Source: Fragilariopsis cylindrus CCMP1102 (taxonomy: Eukaryota; Bacillariophyta; Bacillariophyceae; Bacillariales; Bacillariaceae). Taken from it: a DNA stretch of 64,000 bases. Below the pieces are notes generated by a model. The model saw nothing but the letters and a program-made list of their open reading frames with translations, ran no database searches and had not been told where the DNA came from. Each line of letters opens with the position of its first letter. Position 1 is the first letter of the stretch. Location: contig FMBT01000318.1 in NCBI GenBank assembly GCA_900095095.1, positions 186,001-250,000 of the forward strand, in the 5' to 3' direction. This document shows, piece after piece, positions 34,330 through 46,778 of this stretch. The translations under genes and the position numbers were made by a program.

Positions 34330-37300
34330 ATGCGAAAAGAGATTAGAAAACTCTACCGTATCTTTCTAGTAGTAGTCGCGATCTCACTTTCCCAACGAGT
34401 CTCTAGTTTTACGCTGATAAAGAAAAAAACAAGCTCTAGTTTTACGCTGAAAATGGGATTATTAAAAGTGGGAGTACCCAAAAGTTGGGATGATTCCAAA
34501 AAGGATCTTGAATACATCCGCAAAGCTGGTGTTCGTCAATTTATTTCGACGTATAATCGAGTGAAAGATCTTAAAGGTGATGAACTTTTATGGGGAGACG
34601 AAGTTGAATACGGAATCTTTCATATAGATCCAGAAACCAAAAAAGTTCGCCTGTCCCTTCGAGCCAAAGAGGTGAGTATTCAACAGAGATGTACAAAACC
34701 CCGAGAAAGAGAATGAATATATGAATCAAATCCATCATCATGCAAATTGTTTTGGTACCCAAATAGTTCAAATACTGACATCATATTCTTTCCCATTTCA
34801 TTTTCATTCGGTATGTTAGGTCATGGATGAATTAAATCGGAAGGAGGCAGTGCATTCTCAAATTTCCGAGGGTTGTAATTGGGTACCTGAGTATGGTGCC
34901 TGGATGGTGGAGGCAACACCCAGTCGTCCATACACTGGATTCTCAACCGATCTGCTTCGTGTCGAACGAAATATGAGACTTCGACGAAAACGGATCTTGA
35001 CAGTCCTCAATGAAAACGAAATCGCTCCAACTGTATCTGTTTTCCCATTGCTTGGCTGCTTGGGGGACGATGGATCGGTTCCACCCACTGCAGTGGGCGG
35101 ACCTATCACCGAAAGTGAATACATAGGTGATGGAATCATAAATCCACACCCTCGCTTCGGAACTCTGACTGCAAATATTCGTCAACGTAGAGGATCGAAA
35201 GTTAACATTAAGATTCCTCTATTCCGTGACACCGACACACAAGAATTTAAAGAACTTGATATGCCCAAGTCGGGTGTCGATGGATGTTGTGGAAGCGATT
35301 CTCAGCATGTAAGAGCGATGACTGATATTTGTTCCATTTACAATACACATCCTGAAATGGATCTGTAATGATAGACAATTCATTGTAATCGAACTAACAT
35401 GCATTCTTTTATTTTTCATTATTCAGCTGTGGCGCTATGGAAAAGGCGACGCCTGTGACGAAGAATTTGGCAAGGACTTTGTCACTGTCGGTTGTTCGGC
35501 TACGTATAGAGACGAAGCAAACGATGACTCGACTGGAATGGCGACAATGGAAAAATGGCTCATTGATGTACAGTGCGTTGGATGTAAGGGCTTGTTTTAT
35601 CGCAGCGCTCCCAACGTTATCGTACCAGATGCAGACTGGCCAAGAAATGGCGACGTTGTTATGGGTAACGAAATCTGTAATAATCCCGGTAAGTTGAGAT
35701 AACTAGAATATCCGTTTCACCACACAAGTATTTACAATATATGTATATATATATATATATATTATATATCATTATTTCGTCTTATTTTCTTGTTGCTATT
35801 TTTTGTTGTATAATATTTTTCATGCAAAAGGTTGGATTCGACTCCAAAATGGTTACTACCTCCCTATGCATAGCGATGATGGGAAGGTAGAATTTCTTCA
35901 TAAAGTGTCAAAACGGGCTCAGACACAGAACACAGAGATGAAAAGGATCGGTTCAAATACTCCTCTATTCAGGATGGCAGAGGAAGACCAGGAAAATGTT
36001 GCTACGTTGCTTGGAGGGACAGTGGCAGTTGCTGATGCTTCTGTGAATGGAAATTCAAGCAGTGACGAGAAAGACAATAACTCTGGCGACATGTTGAGAG
36101 CAGCTGTTCACGTGGATGCAATGGCGTTTGGTATGGGTTGCTGCTGTCTACAAATTACATTCCAAGCCAAAGATGTAGATGAGAGCCGTTTCATTTTTGA
36201 TCAGCTTGCCGTGATGGCTCCTATGTACGTCTTTACAATATTTGTCTTTGTCTGTGTATTTAATGGATGACTTTGTCGTACTTTTTAGTGACATTTTGAA
36301 TCGTGCTTCCCCGCAACTTTTCTCAATAAATTCCGTTTCGTTCTTCGTCATTCAGTATGATGGCACTTACAGCTTCTACTCCTATATTGAAGGGTCGTCT
36401 ATTAGACACGGATGCACGATGGGGTATAATTAGCGAAAGTGTGGATGGTAGAACTTTATCGGAGCGAGGACGCGCCGATCCGAATGCTCCACATGATTAC
36501 TACAATGCGAATGGTCAGCGACAAATCTACAAGAGTCGCTATGATTCTATCAGTACCTATATCTACCAAGGAAGTATGACTGGAGGTCAGGACGCGAAAG
36601 ACCTATCGAATCGTGTACTGAACATTTACAATGATATTCCCCTCGCAATCGATGAATCGTGTTACCAAGACCTCAGAGAAGCTGGAATAGACCCAGCACT
36701 AGCACAGCATGTTGCACACTTATTTATCAGGGATCCATTAGTTATCTTCAATGGTGCTGTCGATGAAGTAGATGACGAGACCCAAACTGAACACTTTGAA
36801 AGTATTCAAAGTACTAACTGGCAAACAGTGAGATGGAAACCTCCTCCACCACGTGATAGTCCCAATGCCCCTCACATTGGCTGGCGTACAGAATTCCGAA
36901 GTATGGAAATTCAGCTTACAGATTTCGAGAATGCAGCGTTTTCTGTCTTCACCGTATTATTGCAGAGAACGATATTAACCTTTGACCTAAATTTGTACAT
37001 ACCTATCAGCAAAGTCGATGCCAACATGCAAAGAGCGCACAGTAGGAACTCTGCAGCTAAAGGGAAATTCTTCTTTCGACGTCACCTGGCGCCATTAGAA
37101 GAAGGTGACGATGGATATGGCGTGAAATATGTTTCTATGTTTTCTCAAGGTGTGAAAGGGGCCTACAATGAAACATCAGAAAACTTCGAAGCAGAAGATG
37201 CCGATGGCGTCAGCAACTATCGAAAAAGTGCTCCCACTGCCAGAGGTAGTGCGGAAGAAAATGCATTTGAAGAGATGACAATGGAAGAGATAATGTGCGG

Positions 37301-37902
37301 TAAAGATGATCATTACCCTGGACTCATCCCACTAGTCAGAGCTTACCTTGACCATATAAGTGCTGACTCCACAAGCATGGCTCGTCTTCACACATACCTT
37401 GATTTCGTTGAAAAGCGTTCAACAGGTGAACTCATTACTACGGCGACTTGGGTCAGAAACTTTGTACGAAACCATCCTGACTACAAGCAAGATTCGCATG
37501 TTACTGAAAAAATTGCGTAAGTATTATCCCTTTCCACTCGTGTTCTCTCACTGCAGTGAGATTATGAATGATTGCCAAATCTGCTTTTCGATATTTGTTT
37601 TCTTACGTCGTTCCCTTTTCTTCTTTATTAGTCACGATTTGTTAGTTGCTAGCAAAGAAATTGGCGAAGGAAAACTTCATGCTCCAGAATTGCTTGGAGA
37701 TGTGCAGATCCAAGAGATATCAACTGACGGTGCATACTCTACGAAATTAGACTCCAGAAGAGTAACAAACCAGCGCATTGTTGAACTTTTACAACGATAT
37801 ACCAAGCGACAAAGTCCTTTCGACACAGAATTCTCATCCGAACTTGCACCGGATTCCAACAACGCTGAACCTAGTCCTGCAGAGGTCGGTATAGAATTTT
37901 GA
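34330..37902 (+). CDS. Glutamate-cysteine ligase catalytic subunit with inserted segment
   Basis: First step of glutathione synthesis: ATP-dependent joining of glutamate and cysteine. Six exons fit in frame: 34330-34671, 34820-35308, 35427-35688, 35831-36224, 36356-37516, 37632-37902 (972 residues; human GCLC has 637). Family motifs include WVPEYGAWMVEATPSRPYTG, HPRFGTLTANIRQRRG, HVDAMAFGMGCCCLQITFQ, RYDSISTYI, QHVAHLFIRDPLVIF, STNWQTVRWKPPPP, GWRTEFRSMEIQLTDFENAA and HPDYKQDSHVTEKIA. Between the second and third of these lies an extra segment of about 190 residues, including all of exon 3 and ending with an SH3-like GWIRLQNGYYLPM. The N-terminus is a signal peptide ending RVSS before FTL (ASAF-like), so plastid import is likely; an internal Met before GLLKVGVPK could give a second form. 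Convergent with the transporter gene. Confidence 0.93.
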
Positions 37903-38390
37903 TTAATTCTTTTATGATAATCCTGCTGAAGTCGGTATGTAAAATGTAGAATGCCGTTTGGCGTAAAAAATAACCTTGATTAATTCTTTTATGATAACGT
38001 GTTACATTTGTTTCATGTGAATATAGAAATACATTTATTTCATTTGAATATAGAAAGTAGGGCTATTTTTTGAAGCCGTAGATATCCACGAGCTCTGCAT
38101 GATATGATGATCCGTAATAGTAATATTCTGAAGAAGAAAAAGAGTGGATGCATCTAGTTGTTATGCTCACGAAAAACAATTAGATCACATCATTGAGGCA
38201 TTCATTTATACAGTATATGTTATTATCATAGCTTGACTCTTCCCAAAATAAGAATGGATTTCATAAAAACTAATAGCAAAGATTACTGAAAAGGGAAAAC
38301 GCTTATACACTTTTAATTGGTATAGTCTATGTTTTAAGAAGTAACTATAGTTGGATCGTTTTCTTCAAATACCTACTACCAAATCATTTA
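37903..38390. other. Convergent gap with partial duplication
   Basis: The 3' end of the ligase gene is echoed: TTGATTAATTCTTTTATGAT occurs at about 37901 and 37977, and CCTGC-GA-GTCGGTAT at about 37876 and 37922. Otherwise AT-rich without features. Confidence 0.6.
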
Positions 38391-39728
38391 TCATTTTCGA
38401 GGTGCCGATTCTGGAAGAATTGGTTTCCGTCTTCTCTTCCTTTCAGGTTGAGCATACAAGGCCGTTGACATAACCACCAAGGACGCTCCAGCGATAAAGG
38501 CAAAACTAGCGTGAAAATCAAAAAATATTGCTGACAACACACAACTCACAACAATCGAAAATGATGTTGCAAAGACTTTCAAAACATTGTCAGCATACTT
38601 GACTACTACAGCCACAATAAGTCCACCAACGGCTTGTACCGTAACGACGGTCCAAACGAGGGGGGTGTATCCTCCCAGAAACCCCTGTCTCGATACCGCT
38701 GCTCCGTCCTTGGCATAGATAGTGATGAATGCAATTATAACACTCGGGATTCCCATTTGAACATTTCGTAACCACAACGATGTTGTAGCCCCTTTAAGGA
38801 TCTTCTCAAAGTAAACCCCTGAAAATCCTGAAGTACATGCAGCACACAAAACTGCAATCAAACCAATAAATTGGCTGTGCTTTTCAGTTTCTGATTTAGA
38901 ACTGTCACGCGATCCCGAAATTTGTACAATAGATACACCAACAGTTAATAGAACTAAAGCTGCCCATTTTTTGGGAGAAAATTTTCGCTAATCATACACA
39001 ACATTTTAAATTTAAAGTGAAAGGTTTGTTGTGAGTAAGAGAGAGAGAAGAGATATTGAAGGTATAATTTTTTGTTCACTGATTTTGGTTCCTAACATTG
39101 ACTGGAATAAATGAAAAAGAAGAACAAAACAAGAACTCACCTGTAGTAAGATCATACTAAACACAGCAGTCGTTAAGATTTTGAGTTGATAGCACACTTG
39201 ATATGTTGCTGCATCCAAATTTGTCAGAGCAAAGTACAAAAGATTATTTTGTACTGTATATAAAAAAGATGGAACAGTAAGTTTCATCATTTCTATTGGA
39301 GACTGCATGACATGTTCATTAAGTTCAGATAACAGTGATTTGTCCGATTGATAAGTGATTACACAGCAACAAATTCCGAGTTTCATTACCTCCATAATGA
39401 ATACTGCAGTAGACGCTAAATAAAGTTCAGCACCCTCCGTTTGATTTGTTCTTGTTATCCGCATCAATAATACCAAACCGACCATTTGTGCAACCAACAA
39501 TAACAATGCACCATATTTGATTAAGATATTTTGAGATGCAGCATCGTCTCTTTTCTTGCCCCGCCTCCTTCTAGTTGTACTCCCAGGTTTACGTCCTTCT
39601 GCTCTACTCGTGCGTTTCTTTGCTCCATCCGCCATGTCGCCCGATTTGCTGCCCGGAATCATTTGTTCTTCTACATTATCCCCCCCAGAAGGGAGTTCTA
39701 CAGAGTAATCTTGCTCGTCGCTTCCCAT
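38391..39728 (-). CDS. Nucleotide-sugar transporter, SLC35A (UDP-galactose/CMP-sialate) family
   Basis: Golgi antiporter that brings a nucleotide sugar into the lumen. Two exons, 39728-39141 and 38987-38391 (394 residues), with a 153-bp GTGAGT...TAG intron in phase 0. About 70 hydrophilic, basic residues lead into ten predicted membrane helices. Family marks are YFALTNLDAATYQVCYQLKI followed by LTTAVFSMILLQRKFSPKKW across the exon junction, and KYADNVLKVFATSFSIVVSC near the C-terminus, both typical of SLC35A1/A2/A3. The C-terminal tail is basic (ERKRRRKP). The sugar transported cannot be read from the sequence. Divergent from the PUS3 gene, with 291 bp between the start codons. Confidence 0.9.
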
Positions 39729-40019
39729 TCTCTCTTTCTCTTTTGTATTTCTTTAGTGATAACAAGTATGAAAGCAGTAACTAGCTTTCACTTCATACTA
39801 CTGTACAGTATGGCAATTAATAATTTATTGAATGTGAATAAATGACCGAGAACAATGGTTTAATTAAGTTACGTAGTAAAATTTTAAATTTCAAAACATT
39901 TTTATATTTGTCCGTCCGGCCGTCGCTCGTTAAAAACAATTTTCTTTTTTCCTTTTATTTTAGAAATTAAATTAAAACAAGAAAACTTTCATAAACAAAA
40001 TTTGAAAATAATACTGCAA

Positions 40020-42029
40020 ATGAAAACGATATCTGCCTTGTTCTACTCCATTGTAGCAACTACAGCAGCTACAGTACAAGTAACGTTCATTTTACGACAG
40101 TCGTTACAGTTTCAAGTTCTCTTATTGTATATAGATGATTGTACGACCATGACATTACTTCCAAAGAATAGTAATACTTCCCAGAAGAAGAAAGGAAACT
40201 TCCATCCATTGCTTGAAGAACTAAATATCGCAGCTAAACCTGTAGAGCATTCTTCAACATGTGATTCTTCTGAAGATGCATCATCATCTAGTAGTTTGAG
40301 TTCTATCTCTCCTTCTGACTTATTGAGTTACCTACTTGAAACAAATCGACTTACAGAGAAAACTCTCAGGGTCGCGGTGCAAGCAATCCACAAGATAGAG
40401 CAACAATCTTTGAAAGATAATAGTGATAGTAATAATAATAATCAACCGCACGCCATCGATAAGATTGGGAACGCAGATCCTTCTACTTCTATCCCTCCTA
40501 CACCTGCACCTGCACCTATTGCTACTACTAATACTACTACCACTACGCAAAACACAACTGGTGAACGTTATCGGCACATAGCATTAAGATTTCATTATGA
40601 CGGTGCTTTATTTAGTGGTCTCGCTCAAAATATCGGTCAAGAAAAAGACAATTCTGTGGAACGTGAACTTTTTGACGCACTCCTCAAAACTCGATTAGTA
40701 GTTTCTAGATCGGAATGTGGTTATTCACGTTGTGGTAGGACAGATCGTGGAGTTAGTGCTGCGAGTCAAGTTGTAGCCTTCAATATCAAGAGTGCATTTC
40801 CAGTAAATGCATCCTGGACGGAAGATGGTACTTCACTTTTAGAAGCGAAGGATTTGCCAAAGAATGAGGATGAATCACGAAAAGTATGGAATCTCCCCCG
40901 ATCAAGGAATAAAAAGTCAAATACGACAACGTCGACGATGAATAGGTTGGAAAAAGATATGAAAGAATATCCATATTCAAGAATTCTCAACAGTATTTTG
41001 CCACCGTCCATTCGTATTCTTGGTTGGACACCAGTCACAGAGGAATTTTCAGCTCGTTTTTCATCAGGCGCACGAACGTATCGTTATTTCTTTTGCAAAC
41101 GTCAAATGAATATGGATTTAATCCGAGATGGACTTCGTAATTTGGTGGGAAAACACGATTTTCGGAATTTATGTAAAATGGATGTAGAAAAGGTTTATAA
41201 TTTTGAACGAGTCATACATTCTGCCGAGCTAATACAACTCTCGACAACCAAGACTGGAGATGGAGAAGAAAAAGATTCCAATCGTCATCAAGATGTGTAC
41301 TATCTTCAAATCATTGGACAGGCATTTTTGTGGCATCAGATCCGTTATATTGCAGAGGTCATCTTCATGGTTGGCAGGGGATACGAACCTCCCTCTATCA
41401 TTTCAGAACTGTTAGACGTGAAGAAATATCCTGGAAAGCCGAGTTATTGTCTTGCAGACGAGAAACCGTTGGTTCTACATAACTGTAGTTATCCTAATCT
41501 GCAATTTGGATATTCTGTTCAAAATATGTGGAAAGTATCCTGTGAGCTTGAAAAAGAATGGGAAGAACTAACCCTTGCAGCTGCTCGTATTCGTAATACC
41601 ATCGATAGTTTTAGTCAAATATCTGTATCCAAGGAAGAATTGATCGCATTTTCTACTGGTAAATTGACTAAGCACAAAGAGAAGCTCCTTCGCAAGGGAT
41701 TGAAAGATAATAGCAACATCAACCATCGTGGGGACCAGGACCAAGGAGATTCATTGGCATCCTCTACAATTATTCCTTGGGAGGATAGTCTCTCTTGGCT
41801 AAAAGAAAGAGATCTCTTTCCATGTGCAGATGGCCTAACCAGTTCAGTCCATATACCGTTGATGACACGTTCAATGGGGCCCTCGTACGAAGAAAAGGTG
41901 GAATCTTTGAAAAAGTCTGAAAAACGTCGACTAAGGTTTGAAACAAACGTTACTAAAAGGAGTAAGACGGCAGAGGAAGATCAAGAATTTTATGACCACA
42001 AGATCAAGCAGGGTGGATCTGGAATATAA
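40020..42029 (+). CDS. PUS3: PUS3/DEG1-type tRNA pseudouridine synthase (TruA family)
   Basis: Modifies U38/U39 in the tRNA anticodon arm in known eukaryotes. Single exon, 669 residues from the first ATG at 40020; another in-frame ATG at 40149 is possible. The TruA-type catalytic motif is GYSRCGRTDRGVSAASQV, with the Asp in CGRTD. Others are RHIALRFHYDGALFSGLAQN at the domain start, ILPPSIRILGWTPVTEEFSA, FSSGARTYRYFFCKRQMN, GKHDFRNLCKMD and QAFLWHQIRYIAEVIFMVG. The DFRNLCKMD segment favours PUS3 over TruA/PUS1. About 190 residues before the core are Ser/Thr/Asn-rich; the first 30 are hydrophobic and could target an organelle, which is uncertain. The third pseudouridine synthase in this window. 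Confidence 0.92.
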   Translation: MKTISALFYSIVATTAATVQVTFILRQSLQFQVLLLYIDDCTTMTLLPKNSNTSQKKKGNFHPLLEELNIAAKPVEHSSTCDSSEDASSSSSLSSISPSDLLSYLLETNRLTEKTLRVAVQAIHKIEQQSLKDNSDSNNNNQPHAIDKIGNADPSTSIPPTPAPAPIATTNTTTTTQNTTGERYRHIALRFHYDGALFSGLAQNIGQEKDNSVERELFDALLKTRLVVSRSECGYSRCGRTDRGVSAASQVVAFNIKSAFPVNASWTEDGTSLLEAKDLPKNEDESRKVWNLPRSRNKKSNTTTSTMNRLEKDMKEYPYSRILNSILPPSIRILGWTPVTEEFSARFSSGARTYRYFFCKRQMNMDLIRDGLRNLVGKHDFRNLCKMDVEKVYNFERVIHSAELIQLSTTKTGDGEEKDSNRHQDVYYLQIIGQAFLWHQIRYIAEVIFMVGRGYEPPSIISELLDVKKYPGKPSYCLADEKPLVLHNCSYPNLQFGYSVQNMWKVSCELEKEWEELTLAAARIRNTIDSFSQISVSKEELIAFSTGKLTKHKEKLLRKGLKDNSNINHRGDQDQGDSLASSTIIPWEDSLSWLKERDLFPCADGLTSSVHIPLMTRSMGPSYEEKVESLKKSEKRRLRFETNVTKRSKTAEEDQEFYDHKIKQGGSGI

Positions 42030-42706
42030 CTTCCATTACGATTAGTAGAACAAAAAAAGGAAGTGACTTCCCAATCTATGATGAAAAGATATTCAACAAT
42101 ATACGGTAGTTGATGAGTATTTGGCAATCACCTTAGAGCTCTAAAAATAGAACTGATTACATTCTTTAACATCCTATACTACTAAGAGACAGTATAATAT
42201 CTTCATTTTAGCTCCTATTTGTCTATCCATTGACTGTTATAAGACTTGTGTGTTACTTGTATTACAAGTATGACTAAATAAAATATCTACTACAGTAGTA
42301 ATAGAGCGCCGGCGACGTGGGGGATGGAAGAATCAATCTTCTCTCAATTTTTATTTTAGCGCGAACGATAATAGTATTTTGTCGCGTCTTCGTGACGCAC
42401 AATTGAAGTAGGTACAGTCAATACAATTCAAGAACACAAGAACACATTAGTACATAATATTTAAAATGAATTTGGAAAACATCAATGAGCAGGAGAAGTA
42501 AATTTGACAATACAAGTGCCGTAGCTAGCTTATTCAGATATATAGAAAGAAAGAGAGGGGAGGGAGAGATACAGAGGACGAGAGGACATGATAGTGAGAG
42601 CGTGCTTGAGTTCGCGATCGATACCAATAGCCAATCTCAAATCATAAATTCAGAGATAGAAAGGACGCACATAATATTTCTACGTACTGAACGAACAAGA
42701 TTGGCG
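42030..42706. other. Intergenic region
   Basis: 677 bp, AT-rich, holding the PUS3 3' end and the promoter of the PDZ gene. A purine-rich AGAGAGGGGAGGGAGAGA stretch lies near 42551-42570. No gene recognised. Confidence 0.45.
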
Positions 42707-45700
42707 ATGGAAGACAGCGAAAGAACACCTCTGAAAAGCAATCCGCCGAAGGACGTTGGATTCCAGCAGAATATTCCTCTGTAAAAACTGCCAATGATCC
42801 TAATACTAGCTCTACAAATGGGACAACCACAATATCTTCAAACGGAGAAGATGGAAGGAGAATCAATCAACATTCCAATAAGAAAAATATCAAACGAAAA
42901 AAGAAAGAACGACGAAAGCAACAACACGATACAGCCAATAATAACAGTATTTCCCTTCGAAATAATAGAAACACAACTAAGAAGCAAGTCACGTCATCGG
43001 GACGATCTTGCGTTGCGAAACGGAAACGCAATGGGAGAGTAGTTCGCCTTATTGCTATTGACTCAAATGATAATCAAGAGGGGGAACCGACTGTATCAAA
43101 AATTACGAGTGTTCCACCTCTTCCGAGAAATCAATACAGGACAACTTTGCGGCGACGGTCGATCCGCAAACTCGAAATTGAAGCGAATAAAGTAGTTAAC
43201 AATAACCTTATCGGTTTAGACGACGAATATGGTGACATTTCTTTGGGGATGAAACTTATTGTAGTTGGAGGACGAGTCATTGTTCAGTCGTTGAATTTTC
43301 TTGAAGCTGGATTGGCTTCGCCCGCGCAATTAGTGGGTGTCATTCAGAGGGGAGATGTCCTTTTGGCTATAGGGAATCTTTCTCTAATTAATTTATCTGT
43401 TAATCAGCTAATGGAAGGTTTGAGTCCACTTAGTACCCCCGACTCTCGAGGATATTATCGAAGATTTCTGGATGTACGGTTTGAAGCTGGAGTCGGTCTA
43501 GCCTTGTCAAGATTCATGAGGAAGAACACGCAAGATCGCATGGCAACATGGCACTACAGGAACCTATGTTTTCGCTGTTTCCAATGGTCGATCAACTAAG
43601 CGGGAGACCTCTGTTTGTAGAAGAAATTGGTAGGGCAAATATCGAGCATGACGATTGTTACAACGACGAGAAGGTTGGCAAGTTACCGTGCGACGACAAT
43701 TTTCCATCAGAAAGCAAAATGAATGATGAAAGTATCCATGTTATTAGCAAAAAATTCGATACATTGGTTTCATCGACGCTTGCGAAAGAGCGATATGTTG
43801 ATCGAGAGAGATACGAAAGCGAATATTTTGACTGGAGAGAAGATTTCTCAGAGCTTTTGAGGAGGTCTGTAAGCATGACGAAAGACGATATGAATGATCA
43901 AGGAGAGAGGTTGACCAAGACCGAGAGGCTGGAGCTCGGTAAGAAAGTCATGGCAATAACAAAAGTGCTTGAACTGAATATGGAAGAAATTGACAAAGGA
44001 CGTGACCAACGATCTTCCAAGATTCCGAGTACCGGCTTCTGTTTTCGAAGTGGTGCGAGTGCCAGACAACGTTACGGTACGGATGCAACTATACGTTCTG
44101 GCTATGACACTCCTATAGAAGTTGCCACAGATGAAGAAAGTATTGATTCGGGTGGCTCATTAGAGGATATTGATGCCGACAAGCTCTTGCTGGGTCTTGC
44201 TGCTCGTGATAGAATTTGGAGGAAACAAGTTATTGACGTATTGAATATGGCTGCTGATGATATAGAAAATTTCGGAGAGGAGAAGACAAAAGATTCTATA
44301 CCTCAGCATGGTGGAATTGAATTAACACAACAGCTCGGGCATTTTCTTTTCGGTGAAACTAGTTCTAGAAATTCAAAACAAGATAAGAGATCTATTTCAT
44401 TCCCTCCGCTAGAAATAACTCGAGTTTTATTCGATCTCACAACCTACATTGCGACCTATGGTCGTGATGAAGGTTCTATTTTTGGCGCAAGCTCGAAGCT
44501 TTCATCTAATATCTCGAGTTTTCGATCAGTTACAACAAGAGCTGGCGTTGGGGGACGCGCGGCAGTTCGGATAGATCTCGTACTTGCTGAACGTTTCATA
44601 CTAGATGAGGCTCTTCCGCAATGGCTCAAAACGTTCCGGCCATTATCGTTGGAACAAAGAAAAGTCTTATGGCCAAGATTGAGTAATCGAACAGACTTGT
44701 TATCGGGAACCTTTACTGGTACAGCTAACCGATCTAACTATACGGGGAGATCATCTGATGGTGATAGTTTGACAATAGACAGCGAAGGGTCTCGCACTCA
44801 GACTAGTATCGCTCAGAGCAGAAAGAAAGACATGCGAGAGCTTGTAGATTATCATCAAGTAATGGATCACGAGAGTCAACCCGAAACGTAAGTACAATTT
44901 GTTTGCTCAATCGATGCATTTCTATTAGAAACGATAATAACCATTCCGATCTTTTACATTTATAGGTGTTTCCTGGTTACATACTTTTTTACTCAGAAGC
45001 TGATAACCAGCGATCCAGATGCGACTCTATTTACCGTGAATAGAAATTCATTTGTTGAAATATACGGAGCTTATCTTCAAATACAGACATGTCTCTCCTT
45101 TGCCGCTTCAGTAAAAGATGAGGTTGCGATTTCCCTCATTCTCAAGGCAGCCAGAAACGATCCAAATCATCGAGATGCACTTAAGGAAATTCAAAAATCC
45201 AATGATTTGCTGTTCTATGATCAGGTAGGTGCTGTTTGATCAAAAGTAATTGCAGTAAGTTCTTCCTTGATCTAATATTAATGCATCTAACTAATGTATC
45301 ATCTTTCTCTCTGTTAAAAGAGTAAACTATCAGCTTTGGTACAATCCTTAAATGAGATACGGTATGAAAGTGAAGGGGAGCGAAGAAAGTTGATTCGAGA
45401 TCTATGTGTATCAGCTTATCCGGACATACAACCGTGGCAGGTTCGAAAGCCATGTCTATCTCCCCGTCAATCGGACTTAAATGAAATGAGAGAATCTTGT
45501 TCTACCACTGTAATGGAAGAAATATACTACGTATACTTATCTCACCTGTGAATCCTTTGGATGGGCACGAAGGTGCCCGGCAAGACACTGAACTAGTTGA
45601 GGAGTTCTGTGAGTGGTCTGCTGGGGTCAAACCAAGGAGGAACAAGAACCCAACGCGTATGAAGAATTTCATAAACATTGTTGCTCGCTCATCTATTCAC

Positions 45701-46475
45701 CATGAGAGATATCGACGAGATTTGATGATGTTATTGGACTTGAGTCTGACTATAGACAAAGAAGATTTAGCCCTAGACCTTGGTAAGTTTCACCCCCAAA
45801 TCACTCATTTTGTTTGTCATAAATATTTTTCAGAAAGAAATATTTTGCTGACATAATTCCCGATTTTTAGTTGACGAAATTCTTGGAAATAAAAAGCTCT
45901 CGTCAGGTAAAGACGCACTTCATCATGTTCTTTCCTGCTTGCGAAGGATAGCCACTATCTCATTGGTTGCTAGTTCATATGCATTGGAAGAAACAAAAGG
46001 TTTTCAAACTCTACGACGAGTCTTGAAACTTTTTGAAAAAATGGCAAGCAACGATTCTCTTATTTGCCGAAGATCGATAATTGTCGCTGATGAATTATTC
46101 ACCCTTCTCCAGCAATGGAAGATTCAAACAGAGTCCAATGGGGATGATCCAAAGATGTTCGTTCTCGTAGATTTTGTAATTAAAGAGTCGTCCCGGCCAG
46201 CCGATGTCATCCGGGCCCTGATACTCTGGTCTTCTTCTAACCAATTTGGAGATTCTCTGTTACCTCGATTGGAAGATCTCCTTTGTCGGGGGATTCATTT
46301 TTCTACATTAAACGGCGAGTTGTCGGGAACACTGCTTCGATTGAAACATGCTCGAACAATGTTCAAAGAACTAGCATCAATTCCAGTGGATCAACAAGAA
46401 GAAAAGATGCAATCTTCTACCACTAGAGGAATCTGGGAAAGTATGGCGACAGGAAATCTCTCAATAGACAAATAG
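42707..46475 (+). CDS. Large PDZ-domain protein of unknown function, several frame breaks
   Basis: About 1,169 residues if read through. Introns with good GT-AG borders are at 44888-44965, 45225-45320 and 45783-45870, each keeping phase. A basic N-terminal region precedes a PDZ domain near 43230-43510: LGMKLIVVGGRVIVQSLNFL, GVIQRGDVLLAIGNLSLINL, then LDVRFEAGVGLA. Downstream are MFSLFPMVDQLSG and, after the third intron, YYVYLSHL continuing as VNPLDGHEGARQDTELVEEF. Three places need one more base to join the reading: near 42720, near 43512 (between GLA and LVKIHEEEHA), and near 45543. The C-terminal half is helical with no domain I recognise. PDZ domains bind C-terminal peptides, so a scaffold role is a guess. 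If the breaks are real, this is a pseudogene. Convergent with FBPase. Confidence 0.72.
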
Positions 46476-46778
46476 GGGTGTTATCAATACTACTATTTTT
46501 GTATCTAGAATAAAAATCATATCGTTTTGCTTGATTATTTTGTGTAATTGTTAGGCAAGACCAGAAAGATGATCAATATATTGGAAAAGGCTGTGTGCGT
46601 GTGTGCGTTTTTTTTTAACTATATTCTGACCAAAATACGAAAACGTTCGATTCGAAATATATGTACATAAATCTGTTAACATTTTCATCAGTTATACCTA
46701 ATCTGAATTGTTTTTCGCATAAATTATAACTGTGTACTACTACCGTAAAAAGCCTGTAAGGACGCATTTATATCTAAA

